Shown in pieces: positions 7,381-14,781 of a stretch of DNA of 42,421 nucleotides. The DNA lies in contig CAKUAM010000010.1 in NCBI GenBank assembly GCA_934636305.1, forward strand, positions 1 through 42,421. The letters run 5' to 3'. The translations under genes and the position numbers were made by a program. Source of the DNA: an uncultured Oscillospiraceae bacterium. Its GTDB lineage: Bacteria > Bacillota > Clostridia > Oscillospirales > Oscillospiraceae. The notes below the pieces were generated by a model. That model saw nothing but the letters and a program-made list of their open reading frames with translations. It was not told where the DNA came from and searched no databases. Position 1 is the first letter of the stretch. Each line of letters opens with the position of its first letter.

Positions 7381-7620
7381 ATGGCAATGCAATTTCCAAA
7401 GGGCAAGTTCATCAGCCTGGTGAAGGTAGGGGAGAAGGGACAGATTGTGATCCCGAAGGGAGCGCGTGATCTGTTTTCCATCCAGCCGGGTGACCAGCTG
7501 CTGCTGATGGCGGATAGAAAGCGCGGCATCGCGCTGGTCGGAATGGAGGATCTGAAGGTGCCGGATGAGCTGTTCCGGCTTGCAAAGGAGGAAGGCACAC
7601 ATGAAGATCCTGACGATTGA
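7381..7620 (+). CDS. AbrB/MazE/SpoVT-family DNA-binding regulator
   Basis: The 79-residue protein has the swapped-hairpin AbrB core: LVKVGEKGQIVIPKGARDLF, then IQPGDQLLLMADRKRGIALV. An acidic C-terminal tail ends in HEDPDD. GGAGG lies 8 bases before the ATG at 7381; upstream in-frame extension runs through the operator and was rejected. The 3' end overlaps the ABC ATPase gene by 20 bases, so the genes form one operon with likely translational coupling. It most likely binds the 36-bp palindrome over its own promoter and represses the operon, which is inferred from position. Confidence 0.92.
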   Translation: MAMQFPKGKFISLVKVGEKGQIVIPKGARDLFSIQPGDQLLLMADRKRGIALVGMEDLKVPDELFRLAKEEGTHEDPDD

Positions 7621-8452
7621 GGGACTCTGCAAGCAATATCCTGCGTTTGCGCTGAAGGACGTCTCGTTTTCTATGGAAAAGGGAACGATTATGGGCCTGA
7701 TTGGCCGTAATGGCGCGGGCAAAACGACAACACTCAGGGCTATGCTGCATCTGGTGCACCCGGATGCAGGGCACATCACCGTCTGCGGGATGGATATGGA
7801 CACGCAGGAGCGGCCGATCCGGGAGCGGATAGGCTATGTGTCGGGCGGCATTGCGTATTATCCGCGCCGGCGCCTGCGGGAGCTGACGGCGGTGACGCGG
7901 ACCTTCTATCAGGCGTGGGACGATGCGCAATATGCAAGGCTGCTGCAGCGTTTTGCGCTGGATGAGACGAAGCGTGTGTGTGAGCTGTCGGAGGGCATGA
8001 AGGTCAAATACCAGCTGGCTGCCGCCATGTCGCACCATGCGGAGCTGCTCATTCTCGATGAGCCGACATCCGGGCTTGACCCTGTCTCGCGCGATGAACT
8101 TCTGGAGCTGTTTCAGACGCTGTGCGAGACGGATGGCGTGTCAATCCTGTTTTCCACGCACATCACCTCGGATCTGGATGCCTGCGCGGACACCATCACC
8201 TATCTGCGCAGCGGGCGTGTTGCAGCGTGTGCAGAGAAGCAGGCACTGCGGGACAGCTATGTGCTTGTCCGCGGATCGGAGGACGCATGCACGCCGCAGC
8301 TGCGGCAAAAGCTGATTGGTGCGCGCAGCCACAAGGGTGAGCTGGAGGCGCTGCTTTGCCGGCAGGATGCCGGACTGGCTGCCGGCTTTCTGGTGCAGCC
8401 GGCGGATCTGGAGAGCATGATGGTACATTTGGAGCGGGAGGCGGAAGCATGA
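7601..8452 (+). CDS. ABC transporter ATP-binding protein
   Basis: The 283-residue cytoplasmic ATPase has Walker A GRNGAGKTTT (about residues 35-44), a degenerate signature LSEGMKVKYQ in place of LSGGQ, Walker B LLILDEPTSGLDP and the H-loop STH. The weak signature is typical of the ATPases of regulator-linked ABC-2 exporters (YtrB/BcrA-like). A C-terminal extension of about 80 residues is variable in this group. The ATG at 7601 follows AAAGGAGG and lies inside the end of the AbrB gene. It overlaps the permease by four bases (ATGA). The substrate is unknown; peptide antibiotic or envelope-stress export is a common but unproven role. Confidence 0.93.
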   Translation: MKILTIEGLCKQYPAFALKDVSFSMEKGTIMGLIGRNGAGKTTTLRAMLHLVHPDAGHITVCGMDMDTQERPIRERIGYVSGGIAYYPRRRLRELTAVTRTFYQAWDDAQYARLLQRFALDETKRVCELSEGMKVKYQLAAAMSHHAELLILDEPTSGLDPVSRDELLELFQTLCETDGVSILFSTHITSDLDACADTITYLRSGRVAACAEKQALRDSYVLVRGSEDACTPQLRQKLIGARSHKGELEALLCRQDAGLAAGFLVQPADLESMMVHLEREAEA

Positions 8453-9096
8453 AAGAGCTGATCCGGAAGGAATGGAACCTGACGGTTACGCCGGTGCCGC
8501 TGCTGTTTTTGCTGCTGAGCGGGCTGGTGCTGGTGCCGAGCTATCCGTATTACGTGACGTTTATTTATAATGGGCTTGGGATTTTTCTGATGCTGCAGGC
8601 TGCGCGGGAAAACCGGGACGTCTATTATATGATGCTGCTGCCGATTGCCAAGCGGGACCTTGTGAAGGCGCGTTTTTCCACCATTGTGACGCTGCAGCTG
8701 CTGCAGGCAATCGTGTGCGTGCCGTTTCTGTGTATCCGCGCAGGCTATGGGCAGATCAACAACCCGGTCGGGATTGAGGCCAATCTGGCATTTCTGGGGT
8801 TCGGGTTTGTGCTGATGGGGATATTCGATCTGGTGTTCTTGCCCATGCACTATAAAAATGCGTATGATCTTGGCAAGCCGTTCGTGATAGCAAGTGTTGT
8901 GATGGCGCTGGCAATTGTGGTGCTGGAGACGCTGGACCATGTGCTGCCGTACATGAAAACGGTCTGTGAGAGCTATGCGCCGGCGGATCTTGTGCGGCAG
9001 CTGCCGGTGCTGTTCGGCGGGATCGGGTGCTATGCATTGTTGGTGTATGCGGCATTCCGGCTGTCGGCTGCGCGGTTTGAACGCGTGGATCTGTAA
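8449..9096 (+). CDS. ABC-2 type transporter permease
   Basis: The 215-residue integral membrane protein has about six hydrophobic spans. It begins MKELIRKEWNLTVTPVPLLF, a typical start for ABC-2 permeases in which a cytoplasmic basic segment precedes the first helix. The motif RENRDVYYMMLLPIAKRDLV between spans 2 and 3 is characteristic of these permeases. It starts in the ATGA overlap with the ATPase gene. A further operon member was not seen: the next gene has its own consensus promoter. It works with the upstream ATPase as a dimeric exporter under AbrB-type control. Confidence 0.88.
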   Translation: MKELIRKEWNLTVTPVPLLFLLLSGLVLVPSYPYYVTFIYNGLGIFLMLQAARENRDVYYMMLLPIAKRDLVKARFSTIVTLQLLQAIVCVPFLCIRAGYGQINNPVGIEANLAFLGFGFVLMGIFDLVFLPMHYKNAYDLGKPFVIASVVMALAIVVLETLDHVLPYMKTVCESYAPADLVRQLPVLFGGIGCYALLVYAAFRLSAARFERVDL

Positions 9097-9111
9097 GCGG
9101 CCGATTGCTGC

Positions 9112-9140
9112 TTTACAAAACGAACAAAATTTGCTATAAT
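9112..9140 (+). promoter_or_regulatory. Promoter of the nifX-like/cyuA operon
   Basis: TTTACA (9112-9117), 17-bp spacer, TATAAT (9135-9140). Two copies of the self-complementary hexamer GTGCAC (9163-9168 and 9175-9180) lie in the leader and could be a regulatory site. Confidence 0.85.
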
Positions 9141-9195
9141 CAAATTACGAAAGACTGTCAATGTGCACAAGCGTGTGCACGGATAGGAGGATCGT

Positions 9196-9612
9196 ATGAG
9201 ACTTGCAATTGCGTTCGATCATGGAGAGGTTTATGGACATTTTGGGCGCAGCAGCCAGTTCAAGCTGTATGACGTAACGGACGGGCAGATCGTTGCCACG
9301 GCCGTTGTCGATACCATGGGCAGCGGCCACGGGGCGCTGGCAGGATTTTTGAAGGCCTATGCGGTGGATACGCTGATCTGCGGCGGCATCGGCGCTGGTG
9401 CGCGGGGCGCGCTGCAGGAAGCGGGGATCACAATCTGCGGCGGCGTCAGCGGCTCTGCGGATGCGGCGGCGGCCGCCTATCTGGCGGGGACGCTTGCCTG
9501 TCAGCCGGAGTTTTGCTGCAATCATCACGAGGGCCAGCCAGTCAAGGTCTGCGGCAGCCACACCTGTTCGGCTGCCTGCTATCACACGCCGACAGAGGAG
9601 GAGCACGAATGA
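9196..9612 (+). CDS. NifX/NifB-like dinitrogenase Fe-Mo cofactor family protein with Cys/His-rich tail
   Basis: The 138-residue protein contains the compact NifX/NifB C-terminal fold over about residues 1-100. Landmarks are the start MRLAIAFDHGEVYGHFG, DTLICGGIGAGARGAL and a final helix ADAAAAAYLAGTLAC. After it comes a Cys/His-rich tail (residues 101-132: QPEFCCNHHEG, VKVCGSHTCSAACYH) that could bind a metal or iron-sulfur cluster. GGAGG lies 6 bases upstream of the ATG. It overlaps the cysteine desulfidase gene by four bases (ATGA). Such proteins often carry metal clusters outside nitrogen fixation. The neighbour suggests a role around sulfide or Fe-S chemistry, which is inference. Confidence 0.88.
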   Translation: MRLAIAFDHGEVYGHFGRSSQFKLYDVTDGQIVATAVVDTMGSGHGALAGFLKAYAVDTLICGGIGAGARGALQEAGITICGGVSGSADAAAAAYLAGTLACQPEFCCNHHEGQPVKVCGSHTCSAACYHTPTEEEHE

Positions 9613-10889
9613 AACGGACCGACTGCCTGTATCAGCAGTTTTTGGAGATTCTGAAGGAAGAACTTGTCCCAGCCATGGGCTGTACGGAGCCGATTGCGGT
9701 CGCCTATGCGGCGGCGCAGGCCCGCGCGGCGCTGGGAATGCTGCCGGACGCTGTCACGGTCGAGGTCAGCGGCAACATCATCAAAAACGTCAAGAGCGTG
9801 GTTGTGCCGCATACGGGCTCCATGCATGGCATTGCGGCTGCCGCTGCGGCGGGAATTGTTGCCGGGCGGGAGGAGCTTGCGCTGGAGGTTCTCAGCCAGG
9901 TGACGCCGGAGCAGGTTGCGCAGATGCATGCGTATCTGGAGAAAACGCCGATTGCTGTCCGGCAGATTGATTCTCCCTTTATTTTCGATATCCGCATTAC
10001 GGTACGCGCGTCTGGCGAACAGGCATCGGCGCGCATTGTCGGCAGCCACACGAATCTTGTGCAGCTGCTGCGCGGTACGACGCGGCTGATTGACCGGCCC
10101 TGCAGCGAGACGGTGTCGGAGCGGCGCACGGATCGCAGCGTCCTGACGATTGAGCGCATTGTGGACTTCGCAGATAGTCTGTGTCCGGAGGATGTGCAGG
10201 CAGTGTTTGACCGGCAGATTGACTATAACATGGCTATTGCCGAGGCCGGGCTGCAGGAGCCCTATGGCGCGAATATCGGCAAAACGCTGCGCGAGGCCTA
10301 TGGTGATGCGGTGCAGAACCGGGCCCGCTATATGGCGGCGGCAGCCAGCGACGCGCGCATGTCCGGCTGCGAGCTGCCGGTCATCATCAATTCCGGCTCC
10401 GGCAATCAGGGCATCACGGCCTCCGTGCCGGTAATCGTCTATGCACGGGAGCTTGGGGCAAGCCGGGAAGCGCTCTATCGGGCGCTGGCGGTATCCAATC
10501 TCAGCACGATCCATATCAAAGCGCACATCGGAACGCTCTCCGCCTATTGCGGCGCGGTCAGCGCAGGCTGCGGCGCTGGGGCCGGTATTGCGTATCTGTA
10601 TGGCGGGCGCTATGAGCAGATCAAGCATACGCTTGTCAACGCGATGGCAATAACCTCCGGGATTATCTGCGATGGAGCCAAGCCTTCCTGCGCAGCCAAG
10701 ATTGCAACGAGTGTTGACGCCGGGCTGCTGGGCTACCACATGTTCCGGAACGGCAATCAGTTTTATGCCGGCGACGGCATTGTAAAGGCCGGCATTGAGC
10801 ATACGATCGAAACGGTCGGCACACTGGCGCATGTCGGCATGGCCGATACCGATCAGCAGATTATCCGATTGATGATGGAGGAAGGATAA
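9609..10889 (+). CDS. cyuA: L-cysteine desulfidase / Fe-S serine dehydratase-like (UPF0597, CyuA/YhaM)
   Basis: The 426-residue cytoplasmic enzyme matches UPF0597. It has an N-terminal MGCTEP motif (C25), a central NSGSGNQGITASVPV motif and a C-terminal SGIICDGAKPSCAAKI (C354 and C361), with further cysteines C314 and C321. Cysteines spaced like these bind a [4Fe-4S] cluster that eliminates H2S from L-cysteine, giving pyruvate and ammonia, as established for E. coli CyuA. Some relatives are annotated as L-serine ammonia-lyase alpha subunits. The start overlaps the NifX-like gene (ATGA). No transporter (cyuP) or regulator lies next to it, and the only candidate control element is the upstream promoter. 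Confidence 0.92.
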   Translation: MKRTDCLYQQFLEILKEELVPAMGCTEPIAVAYAAAQARAALGMLPDAVTVEVSGNIIKNVKSVVVPHTGSMHGIAAAAAAGIVAGREELALEVLSQVTPEQVAQMHAYLEKTPIAVRQIDSPFIFDIRITVRASGEQASARIVGSHTNLVQLLRGTTRLIDRPCSETVSERRTDRSVLTIERIVDFADSLCPEDVQAVFDRQIDYNMAIAEAGLQEPYGANIGKTLREAYGDAVQNRARYMAAAASDARMSGCELPVIINSGSGNQGITASVPVIVYARELGASREALYRALAVSNLSTIHIKAHIGTLSAYCGAVSAGCGAGAGIAYLYGGRYEQIKHTLVNAMAITSGIICDGAKPSCAAKIATSVDAGLLGYHMFRNGNQFYAGDGIVKAGIEHTIETVGTLAHVGMADTDQQIIRLMMEEG

Positions 10890-11104
10890 GCGACAGCTTT
10901 GGGCAGGGTGCTGCAGATTTCGCCAATTTAGGAATTCTTTATACTTCGTTTACAATCTGTTCACCATCCCGGACGCAAAATCCAGTATTCTATGACCATA
11001 AAGAACACTGCTTCACGGAAACATCCGCGAAGGGCCAACAGTGGACTTTTGACATATCGCTTTCATCCATTTCTCCTCTCTCTTTTTCTCTTATCTCTCA
11101 AAGG

Positions 11105-11134
11105 AAAGCAGCCGGCCAATGGCCGGCTGCTTTT
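11105..11134 (+). terminator. Intrinsic terminator, probably for the nifX-like/cyuA operon
   Basis: Perfect 13-bp arms (11105-11117 and 11121-11133) around loop AAT, with the stem ending in TTTT. It lies 216 bases past the cyuA stop, giving a long 3' untranslated region. It is nearly symmetric and could act on both strands. Confidence 0.8.
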
Positions 11135-11165
11135 CGCGTCTGCGGAAATTTCGGTATGCGCATAT

Positions 11166-11201
11166 AAAAACCCCGTGACTGTTATTGAAGCAGCCACGGG
11201 G
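11166..11201 (-). terminator. Intrinsic terminator of the SH3b gene
   Basis: Minus strand: CCCCGTG (11201-11195) pairs with CACGGGG (11177-11171) around a 17-base loop and is followed by TTTTTAT. It begins 8 bases past the stop. Confidence 0.8.
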
Positions 11202-11208
11202 TTGGTGT

Positions 11209-12558
11209 TTATTCTGTTGTGACGGGCTCTGCCGGCTCTGCAGAGCCGCTGCTGATGGACTTGACATACTTGGTGTTCATGTATGCGCAGACCTCGTTAT
11301 ACCAGATCTCGTACCATTCGCCGTCATCCGTGATGCCCATAACGGCAACCACACTGTCAGACGGCATCGTCATGAGAACACTGTCGTCGGTCGACGGGGC
11401 AGAGCGGACATTGACGTCCGTGGTGGTGGCCATGCTCTGTGCCATCGGGGAGACCGTCACTTCAGAATCCGGCCACTTGGACACATCGCGCTCCGGTGTG
11501 CCGCCGACCTGGTTGGAGGCGAAGATCGCGGCCACGGTGCAGCTGCTCTTGCTGGTCAGAATTGCAACCTGCCCGTTATAGCGGACGGAGCAGTTCCATG
11601 TGTTCTCCTTCCAGTCGAGTGCAACCTCGTACGTTTGATCGTCGAGATTCACGCTGTAGGTGTAGGTGGCAGTTTTGCCGGTCTTTTTATAGTTGGCTTG
11701 CAGAAGGACGGACGACAGGGAGATGGAATCCTCCTCGCCGAGCGTGACAGGATCGTCCTTGTCATGTGTGACGATGGCGCTTGTTGTCGGCTGGGGCTCG
11801 GTATCCTGCGGCGTTGTGATGAGGAACTGGCCGGTGGTGTCCGTTTCGTCAAACTGGAAGATCAGCTCCTGCGAGCTGCCGCGCGGCACAAGCGTAAAGC
11901 CCTTGTCGCTGGAGGTGACGGTATAGAGGCCGGATTCCTCATAGAACGAGCGGAACGAGCCGCTGAGCGTCTGACCGTCGGCAAGCTTGCTGAGCCCGCA
12001 GGTGTAGACGGTATCCAGCTGAACGGTGGCGAACATGGTGTCACGCAGCGCGGCATCCGTAATCAGATGAATCGGCAGCAGCAGATCGAGTGTGCCGCTG
12101 GCCAGCGCGAGCTCTCGGTGCTCACCCATGAAAATATACCAGTTCTTTGTGTTCTGCGGATCCTTGGCGTACAGGCACCAGCTGTCTGTGCCGCCGGATT
12201 CGTTGGACTTGGTGAATACGACGCAGCTGCCGTAGCTGTTGTCGTAGGTTGTGGCAGTCACGCCCTCGTTATTCTTCGTGACAAGCTTGGACATGGCAGA
12301 CAAGGATTTTTTTGTTTCAAACTGATAGCCGCCGTAGGAGACAAAGTCCGCACTGTTGAGATCCTTGGAGACCGGCACGGACAGATCCAGCGTTGTACCG
12401 GTGGAGAACGCCTTTGCCTGAATGGCGTCGCCCGAGGATTTGGAGCAGCCCCTTGCAATCAGCACGATGACGAGCACCAGCAGCACCAGCGCTGCAGCGG
12501 CGACAAGCAGCGGCATATTTCTGCGGAGCCAGAGTCCCTGCTTTCTTCTTTTTTTCAT
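11209..12558 (-). CDS. Membrane-anchored extracellular protein with C-terminal SH3b domain
   Basis: The 449-residue protein has a basic N-terminus (KKRRKQG) and a single membrane span (about 14-36) without a clear cleavage site, so it is probably anchored with its bulk outside. The central region (about 45-370) is beta-rich and polar and matches no family I can name. Residues about 378-437 form an SH3b domain (DVNVRSAPSTDDSVL ... GEWYEIWYNEVCAYMNTKYV), which in secreted bacterial proteins usually binds peptidoglycan. The C-terminus is a short Pro/Glu/Thr tail. GGAGG lies 7 bases upstream of the ATG, with its own promoter at 12609-12637 and its own terminator. Cell-wall association is an inference from SH3b. 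Confidence 0.85.
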   Translation of the reverse strand: MKKRRKQGLWLRRNMPLLVAAAALVLLVLVIVLIARGCSKSSGDAIQAKAFSTGTTLDLSVPVSKDLNSADFVSYGGYQFETKKSLSAMSKLVTKNNEGVTATTYDNSYGSCVVFTKSNESGGTDSWCLYAKDPQNTKNWYIFMGEHRELALASGTLDLLLPIHLITDAALRDTMFATVQLDTVYTCGLSKLADGQTLSGSFRSFYEESGLYTVTSSDKGFTLVPRGSSQELIFQFDETDTTGQFLITTPQDTEPQPTTSAIVTHDKDDPVTLGEEDSISLSSVLLQANYKKTGKTATYTYSVNLDDQTYEVALDWKENTWNCSVRYNGQVAILTSKSSCTVAAIFASNQVGGTPERDVSKWPDSEVTVSPMAQSMATTTDVNVRSAPSTDDSVLMTMPSDSVVAVMGITDDGEWYEIWYNEVCAYMNTKYVKSISSGSAEPAEPVTTE

Positions 12559-12608
12559 GATGGATCCTCCGTTTCTGGTTTGATTTCAAGCGTATATATT
12601 TATAAACC

Positions 12609-12637
12609 ATGATACCACAGGTTTTCCGAAATAGCAA
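12609..12637 (-). promoter_or_regulatory. Promoter of the SH3b gene
   Basis: Minus strand: TTGCTA (12637-12632), 17-bp spacer, TATCAT (12614-12609). It is divergent from the HAD gene promoter 34 bases away. Confidence 0.7.
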
Positions 12638-12670
12638 TTCTTCATAAAAAAATAAGATATGGGCAGCGGC

Positions 12671-12699
12671 TTGCCAAGCGATGCCGGAGCTGGTATGAT
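12671..12699 (+). promoter_or_regulatory. Promoter of the HAD hydrolase gene
   Basis: TTGCCA (12671-12676), 17-bp spacer, TATGAT (12694-12699); the start codon is 28 bases further on. Confidence 0.7.
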
Positions 12700-12726
12700 A
12701 AAGAAAACTGCGAAAAGGAGACTGCC

Positions 12727-13380
12727 ATGCGTTTTGCCTGCCTGGTGATGGATCATGACGATACCACGGTGAACAGCACCGCCACCATACATTTCCCGGC
12801 GTTTCTGGCCTATCTGGAGCTTGTGCGGCCCGGGGCGGAGTATACGCTGGAAGAATACTTCCGCAAGAATTTTGATCCCGGGATCATGGCGCTGTTCACG
12901 GGGGAGCTTGGCATGAACGAGCAGGAGCTGGCCGGTGAGGTGCAGTTCTGGCAGGAATATGTCCGTACACGCGTGCCGAAGGCGTATGATGGGATCCGGG
13001 AGATTCTGCAGCGGCACCGCGCGGCGGGCGGGAAGATTGCCGTCGTGTCTCATTCGCTGCGGGAAAATATTGAGCGTGATTATCGGGAGAATGATCTGCC
13101 GGAGCCGGATCTGATCTTCGGCTGGGAGCAGCCGGCGGAGCGGCGCAAGCCCAATAAATGGCCGCTGGAGCAGATTATGCGGGAGCTGAAGCTCGGCCCG
13201 CAGGAGCTTTTGATGGTGGATGATCTGAAGCCGGGCTTTGAGATGGCCCGTAGCTGCGGCGTGCCGTTCGCCGCGGCAGGGTGGGCCAATGATATCCCGG
13301 AAATTGAGCAGTTCATGAGAAAAAACTGTGATTTTTACTGCAAAACAGTACAGGAGCTTAAGAAGCTGCTGGACGAATAA
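12727..13380 (+). CDS. HAD superfamily hydrolase
   Basis: The 217-residue cytoplasmic protein has the HAD motifs in order: motif I MDHDDTTVNST (nucleophile D9, acid D11), motif II VVSHS (S108 or S110), motif III basic residues in RRKPNKWP (K141/K144) and motif IV VDDLKPG (D165, D166). A helical C1-type cap occupies about residues 18-90. The motif I sequence DHDDT departs from the usual DxDGT, with D12 in place of glycine. AAAAGGAG lies 6 bases upstream of the ATG. It is a single gene with its own promoter. Phosphatase or phosphoglycolate-phosphatase-like activity is likely; the substrate is unknown. Confidence 0.9.
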   Translation: MRFACLVMDHDDTTVNSTATIHFPAFLAYLELVRPGAEYTLEEYFRKNFDPGIMALFTGELGMNEQELAGEVQFWQEYVRTRVPKAYDGIREILQRHRAAGGKIAVVSHSLRENIERDYRENDLPEPDLIFGWEQPAERRKPNKWPLEQIMRELKLGPQELLMVDDLKPGFEMARSCGVPFAAAGWANDIPEIEQFMRKNCDFYCKTVQELKKLLDE

Positions 13381-13387
13381 AACAGGA

Positions 13388-13407
13388 GCGCTGCCGTCCG
13401 GCAGCGC
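13388..13407. repeat. Short GC hairpin after the HAD gene; 5' flank of the dispersed core
   Basis: GCGCTGCCG, loop TC, CGGCAGCGC. It starts 8 bases past the HAD stop and its right arm runs into the 76-bp core repeat at 13404. There is no T run behind it. Confidence 0.7.
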
Positions 13408-13479
13408 GTCAGAAGCGGCCACGCCAGAACGAGCCGCCGTAAACGACGTCTCTGATCCTCTGTGTCCGCTTTTTCCTTT
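13404..13479 (+). repeat. Dispersed 76-bp intergenic core, copy B
   Basis: It aligns without gaps to the reverse complement of 35307-35382, with 64 of 76 bases identical and 10 of the 12 differences transitions. Shared blocks include GCGCGTCAGAA, GAACGAGCC and ATCCTCTGTG. The reading frame open in the other copy has a TAA here, so coding is unlikely. It is flanked on both sides by hairpins. Confidence 0.85.
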
Positions 13480-13480
13480 T

Positions 13481-13511
13481 CACCCAGCGACTGTGTCGCT
13501 GGGTGTTTTTT
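13481..13511 (+). terminator. Strong intrinsic terminator, 3' flank of core copy B
   Basis: CACCCAGCGAC (13481-13491), loop TGT, GTCGCTGGGTG (13495-13505), then six T residues. It probably terminates HAD gene transcripts, leaving a 3' region of about 125 bases that contains the core repeat. Confidence 0.88.
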
Positions 13512-13530
13512 GGAGCATCGTCTCCGACGG

Positions 13531-13564
13531 CCCTGTCTTTTCTCTCGCAAGAGAAAAGACAGGG
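13531..13564. repeat. Pyrimidine/purine-arm palindrome 1
   Basis: Arm CCCTGTCTTTTCTCT (13531-13545), loop CGCA, perfect complement at 13550-13564. It shares a CTTTTC...GCAAGA...GAAAAG layout with the palindrome at 13955-13988. Confidence 0.8.
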
Positions 13565-13734
13565 GAGAAAAGAGCGCTTGCGGACGCAGATGGTGCCTAC
13601 CGCCTCTGTATTTAGGCAAGAAACAAGATGGCTGGAACGCATATTGCACCAACACACCTTATCGCATCTTACTACGCGCCGCCCGTCATTTTGGCATCAG
13701 ATCTGATAGTAGTTGCGGTTCAATTCCTGCAGTA

Positions 13735-13774
13735 AATCCATACTGCAGATAAAATCTGTTACGCAGTACGGATT
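13735..13774. repeat. AATCC(A/G)TACTG hairpin, copy 1
   Basis: AATCCATACTGC (13735-13746) and GCAGTACGGATT (13763-13774) pair with one mismatch around a 16-base loop that contains the small dyad AGAT...ATCT. The arms match the hairpin at 29703-29744. Confidence 0.7.
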
Positions 13775-13954
13775 CGCATTGGACTTTTATCTTTGACTGC
13801 TGCAAGTTTCCCCGGCACCGACACCGCCGTCACCAGCAATGGCAGGCTCTTTCGGTACTCTACCGTTACTTGGCGGTTGGAGTGGCGTAGGCGTGTATCT
13901 TTCTATTGAGCAGATACGTGACGGCGGTTTTTGAGGAACAGCGCCCCTTTTCTT

Positions 13955-13988
13955 CCCCTTCTTTTCCGGCAAGACGGAAAAGAAGGGG
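13955..13988. repeat. Pyrimidine/purine-arm palindrome 2
   Basis: CCCCTTCTTTTCCG (13955-13968), loop GCAAGA, perfect complement 13975-13988. Same style as 13531-13564 and 35383-35420. Confidence 0.8.
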
Positions 13989-14118
13989 CCGCCGGAGGCA
14001 AGCTGGGGCAGTTCGTGCTGCCGGAGCGCTTATTTTTTTCTGTCGGTCTAAAGCCGACATCATCTGCATCAAGAATCTGCCACACTGGGGATACCTCTTT
14101 ACGAAGGAAGGAATCTCC

Positions 14119-14781
14119 ATGCGCCGTTTTCTTATTCCGCTGATGCTGTTCCTGCTTTTTTGTCCATCGGTACACGCTGCCGCGCAGCCAGAGCTGACCC
14201 ACACGGCCTTTCTGTGCGGCTACCCGGATGGCACGATCCGCCCGGACGCGGCCGTCACGCGGGAGGAGCTGGCCTGCGTGCTGTTTCGCCTGATTCAGAC
14301 ACCGCTGCCCGCGCATACACCGTTTGCCTTTGCCGATGTCTCCCAAAGCCGCTGGTCATACCCGGCCATTGCGGCGCTTGCCGGGCTTGAGCTTCTGCCG
14401 TTCGGCTCCGGTGGCCTGTTCGATCCGCGCAAGGCCGTCAGCTGGCGGGACTTTACCGCCGTTCTGGACACGCTGCAGACAAGCGCCACCGGCCAGGAAT
14501 GCTTTCCCGCGCTCGTCTACGCCTGGTCAACAAAGCCTACCCTCGCGCACAGCGAGGATTCTGCTGCAGATATGGCAATGACCCGCGCAGAGCTTGCGCG
14601 GGCCATCAACAGCCTGCTTGGCCGGTTTCCCAGCGCGGACGATGCGCAGCTGGCTGCGGCCAATCGATATTCTGACAATCAGGATCCCTCGCGCTGGTAC
14701 TACGCTGCGCTTGTCGAGGCCTCTGTCGGCCATACCTGCACGCAGACTGCCGCCGGCGAACGCTGGAGCGCCGTCGGGTAA
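14119..14781 (+). CDS. Secreted SLH (S-layer homology) domain protein
   Basis: The 220-residue protein begins with a signal peptide (MRRFLIPLMLFLLFCPSVHA, cleavage near residue 20-22). SLH-type repeats follow: the first (about 28-60) carries the motif GYPDGTIRPDAAVTREELA, a second lies about residues 68-110 and a third, weaker one near the C-terminus (about 160-200). SLH domains bind pyruvylated secondary wall polymers in Gram-positive envelopes. There is no other domain, so it may be a small wall-bound protein or a truncated one. AAGGAAGGA precedes the ATG at 14119. Its TAA stop abuts the stop of the convergent PaaK-like gene with no base between, so no terminator separates them. Confidence 0.87.
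   Translation: MRRFLIPLMLFLLFCPSVHAAAQPELTHTAFLCGYPDGTIRPDAAVTREELACVLFRLIQTPLPAHTPFAFADVSQSRWSYPAIAALAGLELLPFGSGGLFDPRKAVSWRDFTAVLDTLQTSATGQECFPALVYAWSTKPTLAHSEDSAADMAMTRAELARAINSLLGRFPSADDAQLAAANRYSDNQDPSRWYYAALVEASVGHTCTQTAAGERWSAVG

Larger units (their letters stand above)
10890..11208. other. Intergenic region between cyuA and the SH3b gene
   Basis: About 210 bases without a supportable gene or clear motif are followed by two back-to-back intrinsic terminators near 11105-11134 (plus) and 11166-11201 (minus). A 17-codon minus-strand frame with a purine-rich upstream site exists near 11013-11066 but has no other support. Confidence 0.5.
13565..14118. other. Non-coding repeat-rich region upstream of the SLH gene
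   Basis: No reading frame here has a ribosome site and a plausible composition. It holds a perfect 12-base dyad ATCAGATCTGAT, the AATCC-type hairpin at 13735-13774, the palindrome at 13955-13988 and a small dyad TGTCGG...CCGACA near 14040-14060. No clear promoter for the SLH gene was identified. Confidence 0.5.

Noticed and set aside
11013..11066. 17-codon minus-strand frame with a purine-rich site upstream
   Set aside because: Too short, no relatives recognised and no promoter; kept only as a remark.
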